Source: Theristus sp. LFF4_11 (taxonomy: Eukaryota; Nematoda; Chromadorea; Monhysterida; Xyalidae). Taken from it: DNA of 64,000 bases. The stretch's first letter is position 1, and each line of letters starts with the position of its first letter. The notes under the pieces were generated by a model. It did no database searches and was not told the DNA's origin. It saw only the letters and a list, made by a program, of their open reading frames with translations. The position numbers and the translations under genes were made by a program. This document shows, piece by piece, positions 10,483 through 21,600 of the stretch. Where the stretch lies: NCBI GenBank assembly GCA_030248135.1, contig JASANC010003387.1, positions 27,666 through 91,665 on the forward strand, given 5' to 3'.

Positions 10483-10960
10483 AAGGAAAGGAAAAAAACG
10501 GATCTCTCAACTGTTTTGCAAAAAAACTTGTTTTGAAATTATTCGTTTTGTTTCACTGTTGAGAAAACCGGAAGATAGATGGATATAGATCCACGGGCAG
10601 TCTTCAGAAAAAGAAGTAGGAGGAGGAGCAAAAGCAAACTCACAGCGAATTTGTTTTTTTTTTCAAAAATATCTAGATATGACCACGATGCGACGGCGAC
10701 CACAACGACGCGACACAAGAATAAAACTCTGAAAACGTTTTCAAAAACTATTCAGATTAGGTGAGATAAGCAGGCAGGTTGCAGTTTAAAATTAGGTGTT
10801 GAGTTTCCGGGCTGAGGACATGGCGTGGGCTGGACATTTCGTTTTTTTGTGGAAACGATGATGACTTTACTTCGGAGTTGGGTTTGGAGAAGACCAGTTA
10901 GATTTCTGTGGCTATTTTGACAAAACAAACCAAAAAATTGAAAACTGACGGAAGAAATAC

Positions 10961-11496
10961 AGGGTGGGCCAAAAAAAAGGTTTCATTTTCAAACTGCCGT
11001 CACTGGCTGGTGTTTTAATATTATGAACTGAAATTTTCAGCACTGATAAAACATGTGATGCCATTTTACTGACAAAATTTTTTTCTCGATATATAATTCC
11101 TGGCGCTCACTGTGGCAGATTTTCTGAAAAAGCTCGAAAAATCAACAAATTGACTGAAATGAGTGCAAGAAAAAATTAGTATCAAGATGCGTGATCCAAT
11201 TTTGAAACTGTTGCAAAGATGACAAATGGGTCTTTTTGGATACCCGGGGTATTGATAGTTCAAATCATGCGCGCAGAGTGGAAAGGTCTCACACTTGAAT
11301 TGCATTTGAGCAGCTCGAACGAATCTCTGATGTTTCACAACGACCAAATTACATTTGTTCCAAATTTACCAAATTTTGTCAGAAAAATGGCATCACATGT
11401 TTTATCAATGCTGAAAATTTCAGCTCATAATATTGAAACACTAGCCAGTGACAGCGGTTTGAAAATAGAACCTTTTTTTTGGCCCACCCTGTAGAA
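10961..11496. mobile_element. Mariner-type fold-back element (cagggtgggcc ends)
   Basis: The element begins ta-cagggtgggccaaaaa and ends ttttttggcccaccctg-ta, which fits Tc1/mariner-type termini with a TA target duplication. The arms are inverted copies: gttttaatattatgaactga near 11011 against tcataatattgaaacactag near 11426. The internal reading frames are mirror translations of the arms. Confidence 0.75.
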
Positions 11497-12120
11497 AAAA
11501 ACCGCTCATAAAGGAAGCCAAAAACGACGGAAGTAGGAAAGGATAGGGAGGGAAGGTACAAGGAAAAAAATCTGAAAATGAAAATGATTAAAAAATTAAA
11601 AATAAAAAGGATTTATTTATTATTAATAATAAATAGGTATAGGGACAGGGAACAAAGCAAAAACGCATTTGGTGATCAGTCCTCCTTCCCTCAGTTCTCC
11701 GCCACCCTGGGAGAACACACCTCCAGAGCACCCGAGACCTCCGCGTGGGGGGCGGGGAAGGGTGACGCGACACCCACCCCCTAAAATTCGCCTTCGGTAC
11801 TACTGCCTCTAACTAGGGTTTGGAAAAAAGTTAAAATCCCAATTTTTTAAATAAATCTTTTTTAAATTTTTTAAATTAATTTTTAAAAAAAAATTCCCAA
11901 AAAGCCGGAGGAAATCTTATATTGTCGACAAAAATAGGTGCATTCGAATCGCGCTGACGCGCTGAGTTTGAATATTGCATTTTTAGAACTAAATAAGACT
12001 ACTGTTTTGATTCTTAAAATTGGCAAAAACGTTTATGAAAATTATCGTGCGAAGGGTTTGAATTTTTTTAAACTTTTTTATTTTTTTGATTTTTTTTAAT
12101 TAATTTAATTTAATTTAATT
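11497..12120. other. No gene seen; simple and AT-rich sequence
   Basis: This stretch holds AT-rich sequence, a taataataaatagg tract near 11625, and a repeated 'gttctccgccaccctgggag' type segment near 11695 related to 9765-9830. The AT-rich part from 11813 resembles the region just upstream of Discs-large exon 1 (14225-14310), in inverse orientation. Confidence 0.4.
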
Positions 12121-13058
12121 ATACGCGCGCCGGTTCCGGAAACCCGAAGGTACCAAACTCCGGCGGAGACGGGCAATACTGCCCCGAGCCCAATTTTACC
12201 CTCGGCTCAGGACATAGTTGTTCCAGAGCCGAGGGGTTGGGGGGGCCGATATAGATAGCTGGAGCAAAATTTCCAGATAGATAGATAGCTGGAAAGAACG
12301 TAATGCATCATTATTAAAACAGCTGCATCTGCAGTTCCGGTGCTCCTCCTCCATAACACAGGAAAGAAAAAAATGCAAAAACTAAATTGATCATTTTCAC
12401 CTTATCAAAAAGGCTTGGCTTAGGATTAGGATTAGGTTTGGGATTAGGAACCTACAACGACTCATTACAAGCAACCTCAGATCAAAAATCAAAAAAATCA
12501 CTTTTAAGAATGTATACAAATCGAAAATTTTGGGGGGGGGGGGGCGCGGGGGGGGGGCCATGTGACTTTGGGGGGGGGCCGGTCAAAAATTTGAAATTTG
12601 ATAGATAGATAGCTAAAACGCTAAAAAGCTATAAAAACAACAAAATAATGCTAAAAATACACTAAAAATCAAGTATAAACGCGTATTTTACCTAAAATTA
12701 GCGAAATTTTCAAAAATTACGAGCAAAAATGGTCAATTTTGGTCAAAAATTTTCAGATACTTCGAAGACAAAAATTTTCAGATAGATAGCTGGCTGAGAA
12801 TTTTTTTAGATAGATAATAGCTGAGCCGAAAAAACCTGTCTGATAGAGATAGATTCGAAAATTTTTTGGGGGGGGCCGGCCCCCCCCAGGCCCCCCCCCT
12901 AGAACAACTATGGCTCAGGAGGGAATAGACCATTAGATGTTTGTTCGTTGGTCACTCTAATTTTCCACGAGTATGTCTTGTCCACAGCGAGGTTCGAACC
13001 CGGTACCTACAGAAGTAGAACTGTAGGCCGAAGTTCTACCGCTACGCCACGGACGCGA
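12121..13058 (-). mobile_element. tRNA-derived SINE family K copy 1, with a nested insertion
   Basis: The tRNA-like head is at 12982-13058 on the minus strand (tggcgtagcggtagaac A box, gggttcgaacctcgc B box). Its body 'ctcaggagggaatagaccat' continues from 12905. The other part of the body is at 12121-12215 (cccgagcccaattttaccctc). The second copy at 39690-39897 is uninterrupted, which shows that 12216-12904 is an insertion. The inserted block has inverted ends (catagttgttc and gaacaactatg), gatagatagctgg repeats, poly-G/C runs and a TTAGGA tract. Confidence 0.65.
12417..12450 (+). repeat. Interstitial telomere-like (TTAGGA)n tract
   Basis: The sequence reads ttaggattaggattagg, then tttgggattaggaacc. 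The complementary form cctaatcctaa occurs at 13817-13905, 1299-1365 and 1913-1980. This is close to the animal telomeric forms TTAGG and TTAGGC but is degenerate and embedded in transposon sequence. Confidence 0.6.
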
Positions 13059-13074
13059 CATTGAATTGGGATTT

Positions 13075-14262
13075 TTTTAATTATTTTTTTAATTAACTAA
13101 AAAAACAAATTTTGACCACCAAAATTGTACTTTCATCTGAAAATGCGTTTAAGACACTTTCCACAGAAAGTGTCAATGCTTTTTTGCCTAGAGTTTTGTG
13201 TGGACTTTGTTTTTGGCAAATTTTTTTGTGACATTTTCTACTTTTAGGTCAAAGATCGAGTATCGACTCGACGAGCAAAGTCCAGATACCAACAGAAGTT
13301 TCTGCAATTGGTTTCATGAGCTCGTTAATGGACTAAAAAGCAATAAATTACTTTGGTTTTACCCTTCAAATTGGAGGAAACCTACTGGTCAACTCTTGAT
13401 TGTTGCGGATTTGTCGTCTTGAAGAAGCGCGGCGTTGCCCATCAACAACAACGTGAACCGGTGCGTTTTCTATCTGAAGTATTCAAGAAAGTACTGTGGA
13501 ACACAGAAAAATCATTTGGAACGAGAACCACGACCTGGGTTTGGATTCAGTACCGTGGGCGGGGGGGGGGGGGTGAGTGAGGGCGAGGGGGTCATACGGG
13601 AGGCGATTGCACATCAAATGTGGTTCTTCGAACTCCCTGGTTGATTTAGCACAACTTTGATTTTTGAAATTTAAAAAAAATTTGACAACCCTAAGCCCAA
13701 CAGCCAAGAGTTGACTGACATTTGACAAGCAGTTTTCTTCGCTTTGCCTGCATTACTAAACCAAAGCCAAGTTTACAGTCTGTTTTGTTGTTTAGTTCGG
13801 TTTCAATGAAGTCGTTGTAGGTTCCTAATCCTAAGCCCAATCCTAATCCTAATAAAGTCGTTGTAGGTTCCTAATCCTAAACCTAATCCTAAGTGAAGCC
13901 TTTTTAACAAAGTGAAAGTGCCTTGATTGACAGCATTGTTGAAGGGGTGAAACATTGGGATCAGGGATCAGCTCCAGCTCCGGTTTAGCTTTGTAGTTTT
14001 ACGGTTTTCTTCACATTTGAAGCGTTAAAACAATACTGCTTTTTAGTTTATTAACGAGCTCATATGAAATGAAACCAACTGTGGAAGCTTTTGGTATCTA
14101 TTCTGGACTTTGCTCGTCGATCTTTGAACTGTCCACACAAATTTCTGGGCGAAAAAGCATAATGTCACTTTCTGTGGAAAGTTTCTTGACTTAAACGTAT
14201 TTTCAGACAAAACGAAAGTACAATTTTGATTGCCAAAATTCGTTTTTTAATTAATTTAAAAA
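13075..14262. mobile_element. 1.2-kb fold-back element upstream of Discs-large exon 1
   Basis: The left arm (13120-13345: aaaattgtactttcatctgaaa, cgactcgacgagcaaagtcc, catgagctcgttaatgga) is repeated inverted in the right arm (14045-14245: ttaacgagctcatatgaaat, ggactttgctcgtcgatctt, aaacgaaagtacaattttg). The centre carries a J fragment, a G run and two cctaatcctaa tracts. Its right end is only about 140 nt before the Discs-large start codon, so it may overlap the promoter or 5' UTR. Confidence 0.7.
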
Positions 14263-14398
14263 TCCCGATTTTTAAAAAAATGTTAAAAAAATTTTAAAAA
14301 ATTTTCCAACCCTTATCCAGATTTGGAACTTGCAGAGTGGATTGCAGCTGACGTATTTCAACTTCGAGCACCTTTTGATGGTGCGAGCCCTTGACCAA

Positions 14399-15641
14399 AT
14401 GCCGGGCAAACAAGCAGGTAAGTATTTTGATGTTTTTTCCAGAAGTTTTGCGTTTTGAAATTTTGCGATTTATCTCGGAACGATAGCGACTGACGCGGCA
14501 TCCCCAAACCAAAACAAGTCGTCCATAGGTGGTTTAGGGGGCTTGCAGACAAAAGATTGAACTTGAAGTTTTCAGATTGAACTGACTGATAACCTAAAGC
14601 GTCGCGTCGCAAGCCTTCATGTAAAGAAACCTGACTCCCCAAGTCGGATTTGGGTTTCGTGTACCAGGCTGTACACGACAAAACCAAAGGCTTTGCAAGC
14701 CTTAAATTTGAAGGTGCACACTTCAATTCCCGGTGGTCAAGTTTTTTGAATAATCATTCTTTTCAAAATCTTCAAATCCAATCTCAGTACATATAAGGAA
14801 ACTAACTGCAGCATTTGAAAAAAAGTTTGCCTGGCAGGCCCAAGTTTTGGCTGCCCAGTGAATAATTTTGCAGCGGTCTTGAGGCGCCTGGTAAATAGCA
14901 CCCATTGAAAAATTCGAATCTACCTTTGCCTGAGATGTTTTTTTTAACTCAGCTACTGCTCACCAAAAAAACTTTCAACCAGCTACTTTTAACCTGAAAA
15001 GGTTTGCCCTTGAAAGCATAAAACTGGTCAATTTTTGACGCAAAGATCTCGTTTCTAGAAGTGTCTAGGACCAGAAATGTCTTTTCGCTTGTTGCAGAGG
15101 CGCATCGTGCCCTGGAGCAACTGGAGGAGTACCACGCCACTCTCACCGGGCCACAGCACAAGGAGCTGAAAACGGCCATTGAGCGAGTGATAACGATCTT
15201 CAAAAGCAGTCTGTTCCAAGCGTTGTTAGGTTGGTTTGCGGCCCGGTTCAAAAAAAATGCCAGTTTGGTCATTGGTGCGTGCTTTCACAAACTGCTTGGG
15301 TGCATTTGTATTCTGATGCACAACAGTTATACTAGCACGTTGCGTCCAATTTGGCTCATGTTACATGCTGCACTCAATGTGTTTTAAAAAAAGGAGGAGC
15401 CTGTTTAGATAATAGGTAATGGGTAGAGATTTGGATGTTTAGATAGAGATTGTTTCAGGTATTGGTTCATATTATGCAGATACCAGATGAACACTTTTCA
15501 ACCGATCCAGATATCCAAGAGTTCTACGATGGCACGTTGTCGAACGCTGGCAAGACAGTCGACCAAAAGACATACGAGACACAGCAGATGGCTGCTCGAT
15601 GGGAGAATAATCCGCCGCTCGGTGGAGCACAGCGGTATCAG
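14399..15641 (+). CDS. dlg: dlg exons 1-3: start codon and L27 domain
   Basis: Exon 1 is only 19 coding nt (ATG at 14399, donor gtaagt at 14418). Exon 2 (15098-15229) carries the L27 helices ([20 protein letters not shown]). Exon 3 (15511-15641) completes the domain with [12 protein letters not shown]27 mediates heterotypic pairing with other L27 scaffolds. Exon 3 could start at the alternative cag at 15479, but only the acceptor at 15510 keeps the frame and restores the conserved ALLDIQEFY. Confidence 0.92.
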
Positions 15642-18600
15642 GTGTGTGTGTCGTGCGTTTCTTGTCCACTCTTTTGCATTTTTTGTATAAAACGAATGTG
15701 TTTTTGCATTTGCGTTTCGTGATAATGTGGGTAAAAAGCGGTAAACTGTTCTTTTAATTCCGCTTCCTTTGTTGCTTTACCGAATTCCACCCGTTTTTAC
15801 GCAACTTCTATTGACAGTGGTCATTTTATGCGGCCCTCACTGTGGGCCAGAGATTTCAGAACGTGATACATACTGCACTTTGGCTGCTTTGCAATTTCAC
15901 TGAATTTGGCGTCCGGGCCATGAACAACAACTGAATTTGGCGTTGTGTTTGATCTGCTCGACGTTGATCTGCCATGGTTCCAAACTGCTTCACATTTGCT
16001 TTCCGTGACCGTGTTGCCCCATGAACAGGCGCATTCCATCCAATCATCATTGCCATTCGCTGATTCGCTCCCTTCGAACGGTGCCGGCGTCGTCTCTGCA
16101 CCGCGCCCGACCACGTTGCACTATGGGGGCACCCCTGCTGCGCCGCTACAAAGCTACAACCAACAGGTCTGCGGTCGCTGTTTTTTCTTTTGATTTTCAT
16201 GTATTTTTAGATTTTAGTTTTTTTGCTTGAAGTTTTTTTCACTCGTATGCTTTTATGCTGGCGGAAAGAAGCGTTTTTTCTGTTGCTACTTTTTTGCTTT
16301 TTGTGATTTGGTGCGCAGTCTGTGGAGGTGCCGCTTATAGTCCAAAGTCTTCGACGGTCTAATGTGCTGCAATCAATCGGCGAGTTGCACTCGCTTTTTT
16401 TGACAGCGTATTGCGATTGTATACTGTTGTTGGGGAGCGGTTGAAGTGAAAAAAAAATCCTTGAAATTCCTTTCAACTGAGTTGTATGCAAAAAAATCAA
16501 TTGTGTGTAGAAATGGCAGATTTAGATTTGGCTTCAGCGTTGCACACAAATTTTATTATTTGTCAGCTCACAGCAGCACAAAACAAAAGAAACCGACCAA
16601 TTTGGCAATCATGGTGACGCTATCATGGGTTTGCTTACGCTGGTAGTCTGCCTGATGCCACACGCTGCGGAAATTCATTTTACGCCTCATTTGGTTGACA
16701 ATGTTAGCGGCATCTGCCACAACGTTGCCTGATACTGCGTATTGTGATTGGTTGCATTCTGATGGCCATGTTTTACGAAAAATGCGTTTTTTACTTGTTC
16801 AACTATTGGATACTACGCTTCTGTGAAATGCCGAAACGTGCACGTCCAGGCGCAATGACGCGACATTTACCGCAATAACTTTTTGTAGCTGTCGGACAGT
16901 ACAGGGTGTCCCAAAAAAACATAACAAAAGTAAACGGCTCGTGCGGCCGACTGGTTGCACTTGAAGCCGTGAAATTTGAAACACTTTTAGAAATAAGGAA
17001 CACATTTTGTGTGTTCAAATTTTATCTCGAAATTCCACTTTTTCAACAATATTTCAGCAGAAATACATAAAAACTCAAAAATCACCTAGTTTTTTTGATT
17101 CAAGATAAACATCATTGTCGTCATCGAGAATCTCATCTGACTGTGGCACAAGCTCATCGTCAGCTTCAACATCACTGATGTCATCATGTTCATGCTCACG
17201 GTCGTTCAGTTTCATTTTTTCTCGGCTGCTCAATGTGTTTTCCATTGTTCTCAATGAACGCCGACATTCAATGTTTGAAACTGATGATCACTTTCTGGTG
17301 CAGCGCCCGATCATCGATGATTTTTTTGCACACCGCTGCAGTGGTGGGCGCCGAAAATGTCCCACATTATCCGTCAGATGCCCCGAAACGCAGAAGTCAA
17401 AGGCTTCATGTCCGGACTCCTCTCGGGTCACTCAATTCTGCCCATGCGGCCGATCCAGCGATCACCGAACGACGCCGGCAGCCACTCGCGCACTTGTTTC
17501 AATTTTCCTCTTGACTTATGGGTTTGGGGCACCTGAAGGAAATTGTGTACCGTTAGGCGCCCAACATTTTCGACAATTTGAAAACCAAAATTCGCAGTGG
17601 TGTGCAAAAAATAAACGATGATCGGGCGCTACACCAGAATTGATCATCAATTTCGAACACCGAATGTCGGCAATCATTGAGAACAATGAAAACGACATTG
17701 AGCAGCTGAAAAAAGTGAAACTAAAGGGTCGAGAGGCTAAATCTGATGACATCAATGAAGACGAAGCTGAAGATGAACTTGCGCCACTGCCGTATGTGAA
17801 TCTCGATGACGACAACGATGATTATCCTGAGTCAAAATGCTGAAGTTAGGTGATTTTTGAGTTTTTACGCATTTCTGCTGAAATATTATTGAAAAAGTGG
17901 AATTTCGGGATAAAATTTGGACACACAAAATGTGTTCCTTATTTCTAAAAATGTTTCAAATTTCACGGCTTCACGTGCAACCAGTCAGCCGCACGAGCCA
18001 TTTACTTTTGTTATGTTTTTTTGGGACACCCTGTACTAGAAGCTGCAGTGTTCCGAACGCTGGTTGTATTATTGCATTATTTTTCATAACTCCCATTGTC
18101 GCGCGCAGCTTGGCACACACTTGTACGCTGTCGTTTTTTTTGAACTGTACGGCACACACAACACGAACACACTACACTACTAAGCGGAGTGACTTCGATG
18201 GCATGTTATTACGTTTTCATGTGCGTGCTTGCGTGCGCCAAGCGAAGCGATCCAAACTTTGTCCACTTTACGTGTTTCTCGTTCGTAAGCCTCGTTTGGC
18301 TTGCCAACCGTTTGTGCTCCACCGCACGCGAGTCGCGTTGCCACGTGATCAAGCCCTTTCATGGCTTCCCCGCTTGCCCAGCGTTTCCACCGCACACGGC
18401 ACGTTCCGCTTTCAAACTCAACCGTAACTTTCTTTCTAATCCCGCCCGGTTTTTTTTCGTTCTTACCAGCGCGTGCACTCAGCGGTGTTATGATGATAAC
18501 AAATCAGTTTTCATTTCATCGTTCTCTCAGTCATGTGCCCTTTGTGGTTTGCTGGTTTCATTCATGTGGCTTGTTTTGCTACTGTTTCAGCGCGCCTTTA

Positions 18601-21600
18601 GTACAACGAACATGTGTGCTGCTTTCGTTAGCGTTGTTCCTTTTTAAATGGGGTACCCTTTTCAATCAAGAGTATCTGATCGAATTTTCTGTTTTACTCT
18701 TGTTGCTAGGAGGTGGTGTAACCACTCAGCATGGCGTTTTTCTCAACCCGCATGGTGGTTTCTGGTCCATCTGGTTTTTATATAAGATTTGGCTTTTTTG
18801 TTAGAATACAGTTTTTGTTATTAGCTGGTTCAATCAGACACACAAACAAGTAATGGAAATTCAGCACAACACAAGGAAAGCGACTGCAGAAAAAGAACAG
18901 TCACTGAAGCAATGGAGCAGACACGAGCAGTGATATCAATTCAGCAGCCCGAAAGGCATATTGACCTATGAACTACGACATCAATTCAGTAGTCCGACCC
19001 GAAAGGCATATCGACCTATGAACGACGACATCAATTCAGCAGTCCGAAAGGCATATTGCTCTATGAACTACGACATCAATTCAGTAGTCCCTACCCGAAA
19101 GGCATATCGACCTATGAACGACGACATCAATTCAGCAGTCCGAAAGGCACATTGACCTATGAACTACGATCATAAATGTCCGCAGCAGAGGCCTGTTGGT
19201 ACTGGCACGACGCGCACGTGCAACGTCGTCGAAAGCGATCGCCGATTTTTGCCGCAATCTCCGCCAACAACGACAAGCGAATCGCCGCAGTGCACAAGCA
19301 ACAACATCGCAAGCTGCATGTCGCTCAGTCCACTACTGCTGCCAGTGCCTCTGTTGCTCCATCACATCACTCATCATCAGCAGCATTCGGTGTGCTGTTC
19401 AAACCGGAACCCACTTCGACCGAGTCAACAGCGGCGGCTTCGGTGCGTTCGCCTGTTGCTGCCTTCAGTGGTTTCCGCGACCGTCGAATTGACCGCCGAT
19501 ACACTCACAACAACAACAAGCCGCGGCGGCGTGTCTCTTTGATTGAAACAGCAAACGTTTCAAATGTACGTTCCCTATTTTTGTGTGGCTTATTCTCAGA
19601 AACGTGTGTCCCATGCTGATGCACGCGCCACAAATTTCTGTTCCGCAGCATGATTTGCAGTCGTTTTTCGCGTTTTATTTCGTCTGTGGCAATTTGCGGT
19701 TTCCATTGGCCTACACTGCTGTGTGTTTTCTTGCATCCCGTAGGAGAGGAATAATTTTTTTGCAGATGTTTGTTTTATGGTGGAATCAGTTTTTCGAGGC
19801 GACTTTTGGTTTGCTCGCTGCTCAAATGCAAGGCAACAATTTGATTTGTGCATATTTTACGCACTCTTTCTCTCTTTGCCATACTGCGGCACAATGATTT
19901 GATAAATTTGCGGCGCTTTATTGCTCATTGCAGCATATCTTGATTTAAGCGATTAGCGTTGCTTCAGTCTCAAGGGTGCAAGTGCACACGCACACGCGGC
20001 ATGCATGAGGCAGCCACACAGAAACTCGGCGGTCGTATCATGGCTTGGAGATCATACAGACAACCAAGCCACTACCAATATTTTTTTTGACTGCGCATTT
20101 TTTTAAAAAAAGCGTATTTGCTTTTGAAAAAATGCGTTTGGCCGCCAGTCGCTCTTCTCATCATTGGGTTTTTTTCTTGTCGGATGTATGTAGCTTCATT
20201 TTTGCGCTAATCCAAATCGAATAATCGACTCGCGGGCGGTGTACATGCATGGACATTGCTGGGTCGGTGTCGGTGTGCGCGTGCGTGTTTGCGCGTTCAT
20301 AAAGAAAAGAGCTGCAAAATGGCCGGCGCGTATTTGGTGGTAAATGCAAAGCAAGAGACAAAAGCGACGTGACGCAGCAGCGCAGGCCAAGGCGGCGTCT
20401 GTGAATCCTCTGGTGGCAGCCGCCTTGCATTCCCTGTGATCATTGTGGTTTTGTCGCTGCGTTTTGGCGTGCTGCTTGCTTTCTGTTGTTGCCCTCGCGC
20501 ACTTTTGTTTTATGGGCGCGCAAACAACACCAAACACACACATCGGCGTGTGTGGCGTGTGGGTTAGATTGCCGGCGTTTCGCAGTGGTCACGCGCGAAA
20601 TGACTTCACTTCGATAATCAGCTGCGAGATCGACTGGCTGACGCTACTCCCGCCCCGCCGTCGGGTTTGAGTTCGCTTGCTGCTGTTTTTCGTGTATCCG
20701 TATTGAATCATGATTCTCGCGTTCTGGACGCCACACGCCACGGACTGAACTGTTAGCACGATCTAAATCGCATTGCAGCGCGCTGTGCGAGCGCTGCTCG
20801 CTTGACCTGCCTGCCATTCCGTCTGCCAACCGATGCCTGCTGGCATGCAATGCACAATCATTATCGCTGTTGTTACGCTGGCGCTGTTTCGCTTCATTCT
20901 TGACGCACTCCGTGCTTCTTGCTGCTCCACCCCACCCCCCCATGCTAGAGCTAGAGTACGAGTACTATGTATGACTTGCAATGATACAACATAAAGTTGT
21001 GCTATTGTGCGTACAAACGTTGTCGTTTTCTCTCTCTATCAAGTGAGCCTTCCGGGTATTATACCCTCCTTAACCGTTCGTATACAACGCGAATGTGCCG
21101 CTGAGACCGTGTTTTGTCTCCTTGTTACGCTGCTCTGTTCACGTCACTATATCAGCCAATCAGCGGCGTGGCACATTGTTGCGACGGTTTATTGGACCTG
21201 TACGTATTGTGTCGTTCAAAGTGTGTCTAGCGTATTTCTTTGAATAATTGAAGGAACAGCATACAAATTCAGCTCGAAAAGAAGAGTAGCTGCAGTGTCT
21301 TCTGGAGGGCGACTTTTGCATTCGAATTTCAACTGTTCGATCGAGCATGTGTTTGTGCTCAGGCCATGTGCTGAGCTGATTGGGTAGCATGTGCGATGTT
21401 TGCTGGTGCTCGCTGGTTGGTCGAAAGTCCGACAATACGTTAGCAAGCTACAAACTCAATAACATAGCCAACTAGCTGATTGGTTGGTGATCACGTGATG
21501 CATGCATTTTGTGCAAACCAAAGTACAGAATGCATGCATCACGTGACAACCAACCAATCAGCTAATTGGGTATCTTATTGAGTTTGAGTGTAGCAGCTAC

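Noticed and set aside
12982..13058. tRNA gene with good B box
   Set aside because: A second diverged copy with the same downstream body at 39690-39897 shows it to be a SINE; the anticodon stem is abnormal.
17115..17621. 168-codon serine-rich ORF
   Set aside because: It is largely the antisense of the transposase C-terminal fragment on the left arm of fold-back F.
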